A stretch of 64,000 bases of DNA from contig MEHQ01003624.1 of the NCBI GenBank assembly GCA_008828725.1, forward strand, positions 187,891 to 251,890, written 5' to 3'. This stretch comes from Saccharina japonica. Taxonomy: Eukaryota; Sar; Phaeophyceae; Laminariales; Laminariaceae. Each line of letters opens with the position of its first letter. The stretch's first letter is position 1. The translations under genes and the position numbers were made by a program. The notes under the pieces were generated by a model that saw only the letters and a program-made list of their open reading frames with translations, did no database searches and was not told where the DNA came from. Of this stretch, positions 11,501-23,170 are shown one piece after another.

Positions 11501-14500
11501 GCTCTTCTGTTCTCTCTCCCTATTCTTAATAAAAGTCGTAACTCAGATCCGGGGTCACGAAGTAGATTTTTCTCCTCCCTCCAATAGGATGGAGACAGAA
11601 AAGAAGGGCGAAGATACAGTACGTAATTAATGGGATGGAGAAAACCAAACGAACAAAAAACGAGCTATGATACCTGGTAAGGTTGTCAAGAATTACTGTT
11701 TCTATACCTGTGGCACTGACGGGTGAATATGTCAATACCACTCACGTCTCACGTTCCTGTCGTATCTGGATGTCGACGGGTGGAAAGGAAGGTTTAATGT
11801 GAAGAGCACACACATGGCATTGCATTGTCTGGTCTGCTTACTGCATTGCAGCGTAGTGTCTCTGTGTCGCGTTTTAGTGACCACATAATACCTGGTACCT
11901 CTCTAAGATGAAGAATCGGCACAGACGCACAGACACTTGGTGCGCTGGATGTCGACGGGCAGAAAGGACGGTTTAATGTCGAGAACACACACTATATACC
12001 CTGTAGTCAGATGTACTATTGTGCTGTTTTTTTTCATAAACGGTTTAATCGCGCCCTCTGCCTGTTGGCGATCAGAAGATCTTCCCGGCGACGTCCCCCC
12101 TAGGTCAGTGCCAGCCAGAACCCGCAAAAGTTGTTGTGGTATTTGCGTAGGTCGTGCCGAGCGCCACGTGTCCCGTATCGATTGTAACCCTTGCCTTTTG
12201 CGTTGAGTCCTTGCTGATTTTGGGGACGGGCTTGTCTCGCGTGTGATTGGCTCACCGTTCACCCGTCGTCGGCTTACATGCTACATTTTTTGGCCCACTG
12301 AGAGCTGGAAGTTGGACGGAGGTGACCCCCGCGAGTTCATTTTTACAGGCAGTTATTAATAATATGTTATACGTCGAAGTATGTTCTTATCAATAGTTGG
12401 GTGGTCAACTAACTGACTTGATTTTGTTAACAAATTAACTACAGTTTGTTCAACAATTAACCAATAAAAAGCAAGGAGCCACAAACAACTCGCCCGCCAG
12501 GCAGTAGACCTATTTGAAACTCGAGCTTATGCCTTATGTCCTTCCAAAGGGAAGAGTCAGGCCATTGAATATTTGGCACTATAGAGCCACATTTACCGCA
12601 ACGTCTAAAACTCAGCATATGCCATTTTTTTTTTAAACGGTGGATCTTTTACGAAGGACACTGACATAATTTTCCAGGATTTATTCTTCTTTTGGGCTTT
12701 CCACTTTCAGCAGCACGCGTTCGTGATGAGGGACTTTTTTGTGTTGTGTGCTCGGAGAGTGCACACCAGGCTTGAGCACGTGCAGGTGCTGGCATAGTCA
12801 AAGCAAGTGAAGGCAAAGCTTGAGGGCCTGCTGGGCCGGGCCCATCACGGAACGAGGTGGCAGCGTTTGGGGCGCAGGGGCCGTCCGGACCCAACACACC
12901 ATGCGCACGCTCACCACCCGTAACCTGGGCGTTGGTGCACGGCATGTCTGTGCGCAAGCCCAGCGGCTGGCGCACACCGGCCCCGGTGTTGAATCCGGGA
13001 AGGCGGGGAGGAGAACCGTAGCTGTTGACGCTCGGACGTAGACCGATGAACTGGGGTGACCTCGGCTGTGCGGGATAACCCTCGCCGGTGGCAGCACGCC
13101 TGCTGTTTTGGTAGCCTCCTGGTAGCGGGTCCATGCTCGTACTATGGGCAGTTTGCTCGGGCGTAGGCCGTAAGTCGAGGGTAGTTGTGCTGCTGCCCTG
13201 TGCTGCTTTGCTTTTAGTCCTGTGATGCTTGTGCCCTGCTGTGGTGCTTCGATTGTAGGATAAATTGCTGAGAAACTTCCCACCAAGTAAAACTTATGTA
13301 CTTGCTCGAAAAAGTGACCAAGTACATATTTTGAGAAGAGCCAAATATCACGCTGGTCGTTATGTCGAAAATAAGCGCCTATTTTGGCGACGTTTGAAAC
13401 TCGATATGACCTTTTTTCGGGAAGAACCATATATAAGCTCCTATTTTGAGTTTCAAATAGCTCTAGTGATGGGATAACGACTTCGAAAACAGGACGTTCG
13501 GTATTTTTTTGCCATCTCTCGAAAACCATTCCGGTATATTTGTTCGGTAATTTCCGGTATCCCGGCAAAATGAGTTTCGGTATTTTTTCCGGGGTTTTCC
13601 GGTATCCCAGCAAACGAATGAAGGTATTCCTCGGTATTCCAGACAATCGCGCCGGCTGAATGTCGGTGGCTGAACTTGGTACGGAACAAGGTTATACTTA
13701 GGGTTCCGCCCCGGCCACAACGAGCCAAAGGCTCGGTGCGCCCACCCGCCAGGGGCCCCCGGAGGGCCGGCGGAGGGGGGGGGGAAATGGACATTATTAT
13801 GCGTAAATATACTCTTAAGGCCCTCCTTTTACTCTCTAATAATAGTGGGCAGGCATCACTCCTTTTAGGGTAGAAATAAAAACCATCATATAATGGGTAC
13901 TGACTGTACCATGTAAAAAAATGTGCGAAGCCAAAAACAAAAAAATGAAAACATACGAAAACAAAATAAAAACATGACCTACGATATATTATGGCATAAT
14001 GGTCGTGGACGAACAACTTAGCGCCTGCGGCGAAAACAATTGAGCGCGGCACAAAAAACGGAGGTGCGGCAAAAGCCGCACATTGGCACGAGCACATAGT
14101 GCGCTGAGCGGAATTGTCGCGAAAAAAATGCTTCCAGCGCACGGCCACACCGCCTACGTACGTGTAACCCTGCTACCGAGTAGTAGGTGCAACATTACGT
14201 AGGGCATAACAGGTAGGAATTTGCGTAGCATGCAATACCCAGCAGCAATATCACGATGTCATTATTAATATGGGATATTGATGGATGTCACCGCTGTACG
14301 AAGGCTGTACGAAGTGTAAGTGTATCGGACATTTTCTGGACTAAGTGGTAAGCAACAAGCAACCCTTTTCTGCCAGTATGTTCAGCCTTCAGCCTCCTCA
14401 GCAGCCAGTACGTACGAGTCCCTGCCAGTTTTTTTTTGTTTTGTTGCCAGGACTAGAGTTTTCTGTGTTCTGCAGGAAGCTTCTCTTCTCTGGCGCCATG

Positions 14501-17500
14501 GTATTATACCTACACAACACCAGTGATGTGATCGTGTCTTTTGTTCGACTCCTCCTCCTCCTCCTAAGTTCAACTTCAAACAGTATCGCTATACATGTAC
14601 CAGTATGTACCCACTATCGTATACCCTAACCAATCCCGCCTCCTTAGAAGTGAAAACTACGGCTATACCGCTCATCAGCACCCAGATTTCAGATTTGCTG
14701 GTATTGTGAATGATATTGTTTTGCTGCAAGACGCGCTTTGCCCTCGCGGAACCTCAGACGGAAAAATTGAACATCGACGAAATCAAATTACGGCTACAGT
14801 ACGAGTGTCATATCATACGAGTGTCATACGTAGCAGCATCGACCGCACAAAGCCACGCCAGCAGCTGGCTTTGTTAGAGGTGGCTGGTTCACTTTCCGAA
14901 GTGTTACTATTAATATTAACAGTATTGTACACTGTAGTGTACAATACAGGGAGTTGCTCAACACGCGGGCTGTATGGTACTTGGAGTTACGAGTACTCAC
15001 GCTTGCAAGACGGTTGGAAATAAGGCTCCACCTGTCAGCATTGTTTGGTTGGGTTTCTGGGGCCCAAAGGAGGCATTGTGTTATCAGGCAAACGCAGGCA
15101 AATGCAGGCAAAGACAATGTATACCTGGTACATACGTATACCACATCACGGCCGAAAAACGCCTCCAAAGCACGCCCCTCGGAAAACGCACTTTTATGCA
15201 CCCGTTTGGTACCCAGGTTTAAGCAGTTTGTAAGACGTAAGTATCACGATCGAAAAACGCCTCCAAAGCACGGCCCTCGGAAAACGTACTTAAACCCGTT
15301 CGATACCCATGTTTAAGAAAATTACAAGACCTAAGTATCACGATCGAAAAACGCCTCGAAAGCACGGCCCTCGGAACACGTACTTAAACCCGTTCGATAC
15401 CCATGTTTAAGAAAATTACAAGACCTAAGTATCACGATCGAAAAACGCGTCGAAAGCACGGCCCTCGGAAAACGTACTTAACCCCGTTCGATACCCATGT
15501 TTAAGCAAATTGCAAGACCTAAGTGTCACGATCGAAAAACGCCTCGAAAGCACGGCCCTCTAGGGAGGTACCCAGGTTTATGCAACATAACGGACGGAAC
15601 ACATGATGATAAGACGTACCCGGTATAATTAATACCTGTCAGTAAGTATTGCGATCGAGAAACGCCTGAAAAGCACGACCTTCGGGAGACTTGACCCGTT
15701 TAGTGCCCAGGTTTATGCGACGTAGGGACCAAACAAATGATAAGACATATCATAGGTATTACGATTTAAAAAAAAAATCGAAAGCACGACCCTCGGGAGA
15801 CTTGACCCGTTTAAAACACATGATAGCGACCAAACTAACGGCAAGTAACTGCGTTCTGGTCAACCGCCTACAGCAAGCAGTGTAAGCGTGTGCCAGGGTG
15901 TACTATTGACATCTGTGTTTACAAGTAGGATCGCCATGCTGCACGTGCCTCGTACAGCTTCCTGACGTGAAATGTATGTACAGTAGTTGGGACGGTGATC
16001 ATGTCATCATGTTATACTGGTTGTGATGTTGTCATCCTCTGCAGAAGACTGACCCAGCAGCCCTTCGCCGCTTCGCGTGGTCCATGTTGTACTCGTAGTC
16101 CTACTGGTATTTTTGTTTCGTCTCTCTTGCTCGGTGAAACCCCCAAATGATACCAGGTACGACGAGTACAGTAGAACGCCTGATAAGAAACAGGGAAGCT
16201 GGCCCAGGCTGGATTTCTTATTTGAGATAGGGTGCTTTCTACACTACTTCCAATATAACGACTCTCGAATTTCTGAGTTTGCTCCTGAATATCAGCCTGG
16301 CTTTCTTGTTATACGTGTTATTGAATACTATAATGTACACCAGGTGCCAAAAGCGTGCTTGCACAAAAAAACTGTTGCTTATCGAACAACCTGTTGTTCG
16401 TGAATCGAACAACCTGTTGTTCGTGACATGTTTACCTGTGTATGAATATATACATGCCTACCCATACTGGTACACGAAGTATATGATGTACCTGGTGTTA
16501 TTCATAGGGAAGAGGTCGGACTTTGGGCTCCTTTAGACCCGACTTTGGATGTTAATATGTAATACCGGGATATGTGTTAATCTGTTATTCATAGTATTAT
16601 CTGGCACCTGCAGTAGTTTTGGTACCTTAAGATCCCAGATGTATTGATTTATTTTCTGTAAAATGATCACACTCTTGGTATTTCTACTGTAGTTCGAAGA
16701 TATTCGGCGTTTCTTGATATCTCCCCCCCGGTCAACATCAATCGTAGCAACTGGAAATACGTTATAAAACGGCAACTCGTCGTGTGCTGCTGTACCGGTA
16801 TACCAGGTATATATTATTGTAGTCGGTGCCTGGCATGTCGGTATTTACATTCTGTGAATATCACCTGTGAATATCATTATTACTTATGATATATACATAT
16901 TAGCATCTATCTCTGTGGCATCGTCTCCACCTCCCCTCCGCACATATCATACGCACATGTGTAATCTCTCAAGGACACGTGGCCTCTTGGAGCGTGCCAT
17001 AGGATTGTGCCGGATGCCTAGCCTCGTTTTTTTTTCTTCTTGTTTTATGGTTTTCTCCGCCCCATTTACGTAGTATCTTGGCCCTTCCTTTCTCTCTCTC
17101 CCTCTTATTTTTAGGACTGCAGTCCCGTTTTGGGGACAAACCACTCTAACTCTAAGTGATTTGTCCCCAAAACGGGACTCCAGTCCTATAAGGGTTATGA
17201 TAGACGTAACTCAGATCCGGGGTCGATCAGTAGGACTCCTGTCCTCCCTCTCCACTACGGTATATATCATAAATACATATACGTACCTTGCATTTTTATC
17301 GCGAGAAGATTTCGGCAGTTTCTTACCCGCCTCAGAACCGGTCCCCCGTTTTCGTTTTTGGGGATAAACTACTTGGAATTAGTGTTGGATAAGCTTTTCA
17401 GTTCTGAATGGCTCGAGGCGAATTGTGCCTACCCACGCTATCATAAGATAATATTAAATAGGCGCTCTCGACAACAGCAGTTGTTGGTGCCATTTGAGAC

Positions 17501-20500
17501 TAAAAATCTCCATACGGAGACTTGAACTCCTGACCTCATTCTTCGTCCTAAATTGCTAGACCTGACGACCGGGGCGATACCGATGACGACCATGTTGTAT
17601 AGCCTGGTGGTGCTTGATATGTACAGCAGCAGTATCGATATTAATCGTGTTAAAAAAAAAAAGCACACACACTTCTGTCTCCCTGCGTCATTTGTATTCT
17701 GTTTCATTTCAGAAGTCGTTTTTTATTGTATTTTTGCTCTTATTTTTTGGTCGGCTCGTGTCGTTGTGTTCTTGTACCCGGTACGTTAGCATCTCACTTG
17801 CTTTACTCATTAATTTGCTTTTATTTTGTTTTTGTTTTTTCTCTGTTTCAGTCTGTGATCACATAATAATTAGTATCTCTCTAGGATTAGGAATCAGGAC
17901 AAGCACTGGGTGTACTGATGTGGTTGAGTAGAAATAACGGGTTTAATTTGAAGACAACACACAGGTAACGTAGCCCAATGGGACGTGAGTGGTACAAAAA
18001 CACATGTGCGTGACCGCGGAAGCGCTCTCGTATTTGGACTCGCCAGCGATAATCGTATAGGACAGCATTTATCGTGATGTATGTCCTACCAGTATGATGC
18101 TGCTGGTAATTTTATTGCGTAGTCTACACTGCTATCAATAGGGCGCCGGTCCCAAGCTCTCGTATGAAGGTTTGACTTCATACCCTTTTTTGAGTGTTTT
18201 TTAGGTGGGTAGGTATGAATATGTGCGAGATGAGCTTTACATGCGCAAACCACAGGAAGAAAAATACAGCGTGCGTAAACATGGCACTTTTAATGGATGA
18301 CTCGTACAGTTCGTGCTTGAATGTACTCTGTGTAGTATAGTAGTATGTACATACATTCGTACAATAGCTTCAACTGCTCCTTCAGAAGTCACACGAAAAA
18401 AAAGGAAGGGCGCCAGCAGGACACCACCACACTCCCACATGAAACAAAAATATTAATATTAATAGTGGGGTGAGAGAGAGTTCTGTGGCAAAATTTAAAA
18501 CCAAAAACAGTTTTGTTTTTCACTTTCTTTTTATTTGTTTTAATTAGAGTACCTTCTGTGCGAATTTAAAAACCAAAAACAGTTTTGTTTTCATTTTCAT
18601 TTTGTTTTGTTTTCAAGTACTACCCGATGTACTACCCGATATACCCCTCCCCCCTTGCCTAATATACGAGGTATCGGGATGTTTTATGTTTATTCGGGAT
18701 CCCTCGGTTTTTTTATCGAGTGCTGAACCGACCGATCGCCTGTTTTTGTAAACAACGCTGACCTCAAAGCTTGCCGAGAGCAGGTGATCTGCTGAATTTA
18801 TCGACGTGTGGAGATTTCCAGGTTAAATAAAGCCCATCCTTCCTTCGTTTTCAGCTCACTATTACTGTAATTATTATTACAACTGTGAACTGTGAACTGT
18901 GAACGCTCTTCGGGCTCCCTCGGTTTATTAATTTTTGTGAAGAGCACTGACCTCAAAAACTTGCACCACGCACGTGCATATACTGAATTTCTGATGTGTG
19001 GAGATTTCCAGATTTCCAGATTGAATCCGTTCTTGTTTCGTTTTCAGCCAGCCTTCTGTTTTCCTGCCCAGTTCGAATTGTGTGAAGGACGGCTTGTTGT
19101 TTGTGACGTGTGGTTCAGTACATTCTTCTAATTGTGGAGACCGCTTGTTGTTTGTTACGTGTGGTTCAGTCCGTTCTTCTTTCGTTTTGAGCTTTTTTTT
19201 CTGTCCAGTGCGAATGCTCAAGACTGCTTGTTGTTTGCTGTGCCATATATACATACGTACGTAAAGTTTATTTCGGAGCGTTTTTTTTTTCGTGTGTTTT
19301 TGGTCTTGTCGCTTGCCTTTTTGGTCCTTTTTGGTCTGTGTATTTACCAAACGGCAATTATATTCACGGCCAGGCCAGGGTGGTGTCTTATACCAGGTAT
19401 CTATTAATAGTATTTCTGGAACAAAGGACCGAAGGACACCGGCCACACCGCCGTTTTACAGGGAATCAAAAGGCACCACACCGCTACTTACAAGTAAATT
19501 ATGCCAGGTACATGACAACGGAGAATTTTTTTCCATTATTTATTGCTTCTGGTATGTACGAAGGACCAAAAGACGCCACCCCGGTTAAGACGAACAAGTT
19601 ATTTTCTTGGCGGGAGAAGCTTGTATAATAGTTTCGGAACAGCGGGTCAAAGGCTACCCCATCGCCACTGCTGCTGCTCTTGAGTCCGGTCGTACCAGGT
19701 AACACTTTTAGTAACGGTTTATAGATCTCGTACCCTTTGTTTCCAATATCGTGGAGGCGGGGTATGAAATACGGGTATAGCCATATAGCCTTGCCCGTTG
19801 GTGCTCTTACCAACCATGCTCAACTGCTTTTGACAGAGCGCTCGTAATTTCCGTTGGCATGAAACTCGCTTGTTCAAAAGGCCATGACCTCAACTTTGTG
19901 TGATTTCGTACCTGGTACATAGGAAACTCGATGCAAAGCAAACCGTAGCACCCGTAAGGTTGAGTTTTTTTTTTGTTCATTGTTTCATATATAGTTTTTT
20001 GCACAAAGAAGGGGCCACGGCCCTCGCGGCCCCTCTCCGTAGCGGCAGGGCGACGCTCCGTGCGTGAACTGCACGGGACTGACGGGATGCCATAAAACCG
20101 TACCGCATCAAACCGCACCACAATATTCAAACATACCGGTATGAAACCACGCCGCATCGAGCAAACCTTGACGCGTTAATCAAACCACACCGCATTCTCA
20201 ACCAAACCGCATCAAACAGTACCCTCACCGAATCGTACCCCATCTATGAATAGCGATACCGCATCAGATCTGGCCGCATGTAGCCGACCCGCAGTGTAAA
20301 TTTACTGTGTCGAAGAAACATACCTCCCGATTCGAACCATATGCTTCATGAAATCATTCCGCATTCACCCGTACTACTGTACCTTTTATCAAACCACACC
20401 GCGCTTAAACTCACCGCATACAACCATGCCCAAACCAAATCGTACGGCATCATATAATCATACCGTTCCCATCGAACCCTTCTCTACCCTATCATTCCCT

Positions 20501-22498
20501 TCCCTCAGTCGGGCAATGCCATAATATGTTATGCATCCGTACACCGGACTAAAATAAAACATACCCCCCGCCCCCCCCCACTGCGCCAATAACGCCTGCC
20601 AGGTGAAGATGGTGCTGATACCCAAGAGGGAGGAGTTCTCGGACTCGGAGCGGGCGCGGCTGTGGTGGGGCCGGGAAGACTACGCCAGCTTCCGCCAGGT
20701 GCTGATCGACTGGAAGCGGGCCAACGTGCACCGCATCTCGAACTCGGACAACATCCTCTCCATCGACCTCGCTGACATCGACGAAGACTACGAAGACGGC
20801 CACGACAACGACCGCGATCACGACGAGGCCGTCGCGGCCGCCGACGCTACGGCTGCCGCGGCGGCGGCGGTCGCGGAGCGAGCCGCGGCGGCGGCGGCGG
20901 CGGCGGTCTCGGCGGCGGCGGCGACGGCGGCTGCGACGGCGGCAGCGACGGCGGTGGCGGCTGCCGCCGCCACCGCCGCCGAGGTTGCCGCGTTAGACGC
21001 GTTAGAGCGGGAACGAACTCACCGGCAGACCATGGCGGCGGCGGCGAGGGAGCAAGCGGCGGCGGCGCTCGAGCGGCGGGAGCAGGAGCGGGAGGAGAGG
21101 GAGGCGGAGGAGTGCGCGATCGTGGAAGCGCTTGGGGCGTCGTTGGATGCACGAGGGGATGCTTCGGCGGCGGCGGCTGGGACCGCCAAGGCGATGGAGG
21201 CCGGAGAGAGCGAAACAGGAGGAGAAAACGCGGTCGATGTCATCGCGCAGTCGCTGGAAGCGTTGTCGTCTGTTGGCAGCGCGGTGCCCAATCGTGTCAT
21301 GCTTAGCGACATAGCGGAGGAGGGGGAGGAGAGAGGGGTGGGTGAATGGGTGGGGGCGCACACTGCCGAGCGCAGCGGCGAAAAGAAGGGAGGGAAGAAG
21401 CACCGCGTGTCCAACAGCTTCTCGGTGGCCCCTCGCGCCCGCGCCGAGACCGGAATGCGCTTGCCGGACTGGTCGTCGCCGAAGGCTGGAAACGGGTCGG
21501 ATAGACCTTCCCCCCTCCGCCGGTCGTTCACCTTCGGACAGTGCTCCCCGCCCCCGGCGAGCCACCTGAAGGCCGTGGCTCTGTCCGAGGCGCAGGCGAC
21601 AACGGAAGCGCTGAGAGCGTGGCGCAAGAACTTTAACGAGCGAAACGCCCTGTCCAGCTCGGACGGCGACGACGGCGAGGAGGGGAGAGGGCGGGCCGTG
21701 TCTCTCCAGCAGCAGAACAAGGGCTACGCGAGCAGAGGTCGCGCGACCGCGCTGTTTGCGGGGCAGGGTCAAGATGCCGCGGCGGCGCCGGTGGCTGCGC
21801 CGGACCAGGCGAGGGGGGGGGGGGGGGGGGGCAGCAGCGCCGATTGCGGCGGCGAGGGTGACCGGAGCGTTAGCCCTGGGAGGGACGGCGGTGGCGACAG
21901 GCTGGATGAGAAGAGTCGCCGCACGTTGAGCGACCAGGGGTCTCGAACGGCGCTGATGGAGAATACGGCGTCGCTGACGGCGACGACGACTGCCGTGATG
22001 GCCGCGTTCGAGCGCCAGCAGAGGGAAGCCGCTGTGGAGCAGGAGGAGATGGAGGCAGAGCAGGCGGAGAGGGCATCCGCGACGGTGGAAGCGGCAGTGG
22101 CGGCAGCCGTTGCGGCGACGGAAGCGGCGACAGCGGTAGAGGTAGAGGCGTCGTCGTCGTCGTCGTCGTCGGCCGCCGCCGCCGCCGCCATTAAGCAGCA
22201 GCAGCAGCCAAGCGCGAAGCAGGCGGAGCAGCTCGGCGGCGTGCCTCAGCCGCAAGAGATGATGGGGACGGATGGTTATCTTGAGGCCTTCGCGGGAGAG
22301 ACGGCGGCGGGCCGACCGGTGGTCCAGTTGGGACTTAACGACTCGCCCGGGTCGTCGGCGTTGGCGGCGGCGGCGGGCATTCGGATGGCGGCGGACGGGG
22401 TGTCGAACCTTTCTTTGCGGGCGAGAGATTCCGTCGAGAACTTGCAGGAGCTTGGGGAGCGCACGTGGGGACCGGTCCCTCTGTCATCCTCGGCATGA
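6309..22498 (+). CDS. Two-exon gene with V-x-F...IP...LWW motif protein, 798 aa
   Basis: Exon 1 is 6309-6809 (167 codons) and exon 2 is 20603-22498 (631 codons plus stop). The donor is CAG/GTGAGAG and the acceptor TGCCAG/GTGAAG, both phase 0. Joining them gives RRGVSFDTQ (to residue 167) followed by VKMVLIPKREEF and ERARLWWGREDY (residues 168-194). I recall this kind of V-F / IP / LWW motif from uncharacterised stramenopile proteins, but cannot name a domain. The rest is low complexity: poly-Ala near residues 90-130, an acidic patch after residue 215, long Ala/Glu stretches, and several basic-x-Ser sites (PKSVSW, PRSVSC, LRRSFTF, RRTLS) that could be phosphorylated. No membrane segment or signal peptide. 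The 13.8-kb intron is repeat-filled. The start is the first ATG of the open frame; an upstream exon cannot be excluded. Function unknown. Confidence 0.72.
7373..7735 (+). repeat. Dispersed repeat T, copy 1
   Basis: This stretch is the reverse complement of 27094-27465 with high identity. One end carries TTCACATTAAACC and GTCGACATCCAGCAC, the middle is A-rich (GAGAAAAAAAG), and the other end is GGAGATGCGAC. Shorter relatives lie at 11762-11990 and 17850-17970. It has no long reading frame and no clear terminal inverted repeat, so the class is not decided. Confidence 0.75.
8508..8552 (+). repeat. (CAA)n microsatellite
   Basis: Uninterrupted AAC/CAA trinucleotides inside the giant intron. Confidence 0.95.
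8829..8917. mobile_element. piggyBac-like MITE, 89 bp
   Basis: TTAA flanks both sides (8825-8828 and 8918-8921). The inner ends begin CCCTTTGTAGGACTG and, on the opposite strand, CCCTTTTAGGACTGC. The body is nearly all inverted repeat, including GTCCCGTTTTGGG. TTAA targets with CCC-starting ends are typical of piggyBac; assignment is by these features only. A diverged copy is at 17109-17194. Confidence 0.75.
9160..9335 (+). repeat. Dispersed 'AGATCATC' element, copy
   Basis: Contains the order CAGATAGATCCAACGCAGGA, a CGTGCAGATTA block, then ATCATACAGATCAG. The same order recurs at 34147-34350 (and its inverted copies), 37595-37935 and 38690-39140. Non-coding; class unknown. Confidence 0.5.
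10062..10190. mobile_element. Short hairpin element
   Basis: GGAAAGCCTGCCTTTTT at the left pairs with AAAAAGGCAGGCTTTCC at the right, enclosing about 80 bases. Size and structure fit a MITE, but no target duplication was identified. Confidence 0.5.
10490..10735 (-). repeat. Dispersed repeat with internal telomere-like units
   Basis: Reverse complement of the element at 60530-60860: shared blocks are TTCCTAAGGTAGCTA, TTAGGCACTCT, the telomere-like GGGTTCGGGTTAGGGTT array (here 10618-10652 as CCCTAACCCGAACCC) and TTTGTCCACCCCTC. It lies within the giant intron. Confidence 0.65.
11134..11213. mobile_element. TTAA-flanked MITE, 80 bp
   Basis: TTAA at 11130-11133 and 11214-11217. The ends are CCCCTTAAGAACTG and CAGTTCTGAATGGG, with a conserved core GGGGACAAACTACTTGGAAT. 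A diverged copy with the same core is at 17321-17413. Probably piggyBac-derived by the TTAA target, and distinct from the 8829 family. Confidence 0.65.
11762..11990 (-). repeat. Dispersed repeat T, fragments
   Basis: Two direct copies of GGATGTCGACGGG followed by GGTTTAATGT (about 11768 and 11947) bracket a region matching the 27300-27460 part of repeat T. Confidence 0.65.
12649..13134 (-). other. GC-rich island with a 161-codon open frame, not recognised
   Basis: Inside the giant intron a compositionally distinct GC-rich patch holds an open frame reading Pro/Gly/Arg-rich protein on the minus strand. No family resemblance, no convincing splice sites, and a second frame is also open. It may be an old element fragment or chance. 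Not called as a gene. Confidence 0.2.
15145..15830 (+). repeat. 94-bp satellite, about seven units
   Basis: GATCGAAAAACGCCTC recurs at 15248, 15342, 15436 (one change) and 15530, exactly 94 bases apart, with looser copies near 15148, 15652 and 15770. Units also carry AAGCACGGCCCTCGG and GTTCGATACCCATGTTTAAG. Central units are nearly identical and outer ones degenerate, the usual pattern of unequal exchange. Lies in the giant intron. Confidence 0.9.
17109..17194. mobile_element. piggyBac-like MITE, second copy
   Basis: Same inverted ends as 8829-8917 (AGGACTGCAGTCCCGTTTTG and its complement, with GGGGACAAA inside). Flanks are TTAT rather than TTAA, so the copy is older or mutated. Confidence 0.65.
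17321..17413. mobile_element. MITE, diverged relative of 11134-11213
   Basis: Shares GGGATAAACTACTTGGAAT, TTAGTGT and CAGTTCTGAATGG with the 11134 copy; the outer TTAA flanks are degraded. Confidence 0.5.
17475..17560 (-). other. tRNA-like / SINE-head-like segment
   Basis: On the minus strand the order is GGTATCGCCCCGGTCGTCAG, then GGTCTAGCAATTTAGG, then GGAGTTCAAGTCTCC, ending in a T-run. The last block looks like a T-arm with an internal B box. Acceptor and anticodon stems do not fold cleanly, so this is at best a decayed tRNA or a tRNA-derived SINE head. Confidence 0.25.
17850..17970 (-). repeat. Dispersed repeat T, fragment
   Basis: Matches the GTGATCACATAATA / GGATTAGGAATC / GGGTTTAATTTGAAGA end of repeat T with substantial divergence. 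Confidence 0.5.
18690..19055 (+). repeat. Pair of diverged direct repeats, about 150-200 bp
   Basis: 18690-18855 and 18900-19050 share CCCTCGGTTT, CTGACCTCAAA, GTGTGGAGATTTCCAG and TCGTTTTCAGC in the same order. Just beyond, 19085-19190 holds two copies of a CTTGTTGTTTGT...GTGTGGTTCAGT unit. Non-coding. Confidence 0.65.
20085..20500 (+). repeat. Degenerate AAACCGCACC / AAACCGCATC array
   Basis: ACCGCATC or ACCGCACC phrases recur at irregular 10-30 base intervals just upstream of the exon 2 acceptor at 20602. The word AACCGCACC is also the core of the minisatellite inside the hAT-type element at 48637-49983, so this could be a decayed relative. Confidence 0.5.
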
Positions 22499-22508
22499 CA
22501 CCCCTCGC

Positions 22509-22557
<49 letters not shown>

Positions 22558-22945
22558 TGTTTTTGAGCAGTTTTTGAGCCTTGGGACGGAGGGCGTTGGT
22601 TGGTTGGTCGGTCGGTTGAATGGCTGATAAGGTGTAGTGTGAGAAAACGAACGGTACCGCCTTGTTGTGGCGGCTTTCTTGCAAGACGACTTGCACGGAT
22701 ACTGCCACCTCGGGCTGCAAGGGATGCCAGTGTATCGTGCATCGATTTTGGGATGGGTGAGGGCGGGGAGGGTTGGATATATGGGTGGGGGAGGGGGGTA
22801 TGGAGGCGTTAATGCGGGTGGATATGGAGGCATTAATGCGGGTGGATATGGAGGCATTAATGCGGGTGGATATGGAGGCATTAATGCGGGTGGAGGGGCC
22901 GTGATGATTTCCACGCGAGCCGCGATTGTCACAAACGCCGCCGCC

Positions 22946-22984
<39 letters not shown>

Positions 22985-23170
22985 ACGACGGCTATATAGT
23001 GCGGCTGCTCCATGCGGCGAGAGGGGGGACATTGATATCGAGCTCTATTATAACTGTATGCGCACGTATTTATATGTATGCGTTTATTTTCACAGGTTTT
23101 GGAGGCGAAACGGCTGGGGGGGGGGAAATCGTTAGGGGAGCCGAAAAAAACAAAACGACCATAATACATG
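22499..23170 (+). repeat. 3' flank with (CTG)n tracts and a 24-bp minisatellite
   Basis: (CTG)n at 22513-22551; four units of GGAGGCATTAATGCGGGTGG plus TATG at about 22801-22890; (CTG/TGC)n at about 22950-22983. Probably the 3' UTR and immediate downstream of the two-exon gene. Predicted Ser or Leu runs in this stretch are frames of the triplet repeats. Confidence 0.8.

Noticed and set aside
17475-17560. Functional tRNA gene
   Set aside because: T-arm and B box are present but acceptor and anticodon stems do not pair; kept only as a low-confidence tRNA-like segment.
21002-22255. 417-codon minus-strand frame opposite exon 2 of the two-exon gene
   Set aside because: Arg/Leu/Pro-rich shadow of a GC-rich, Ala-rich coding exon; no family features.
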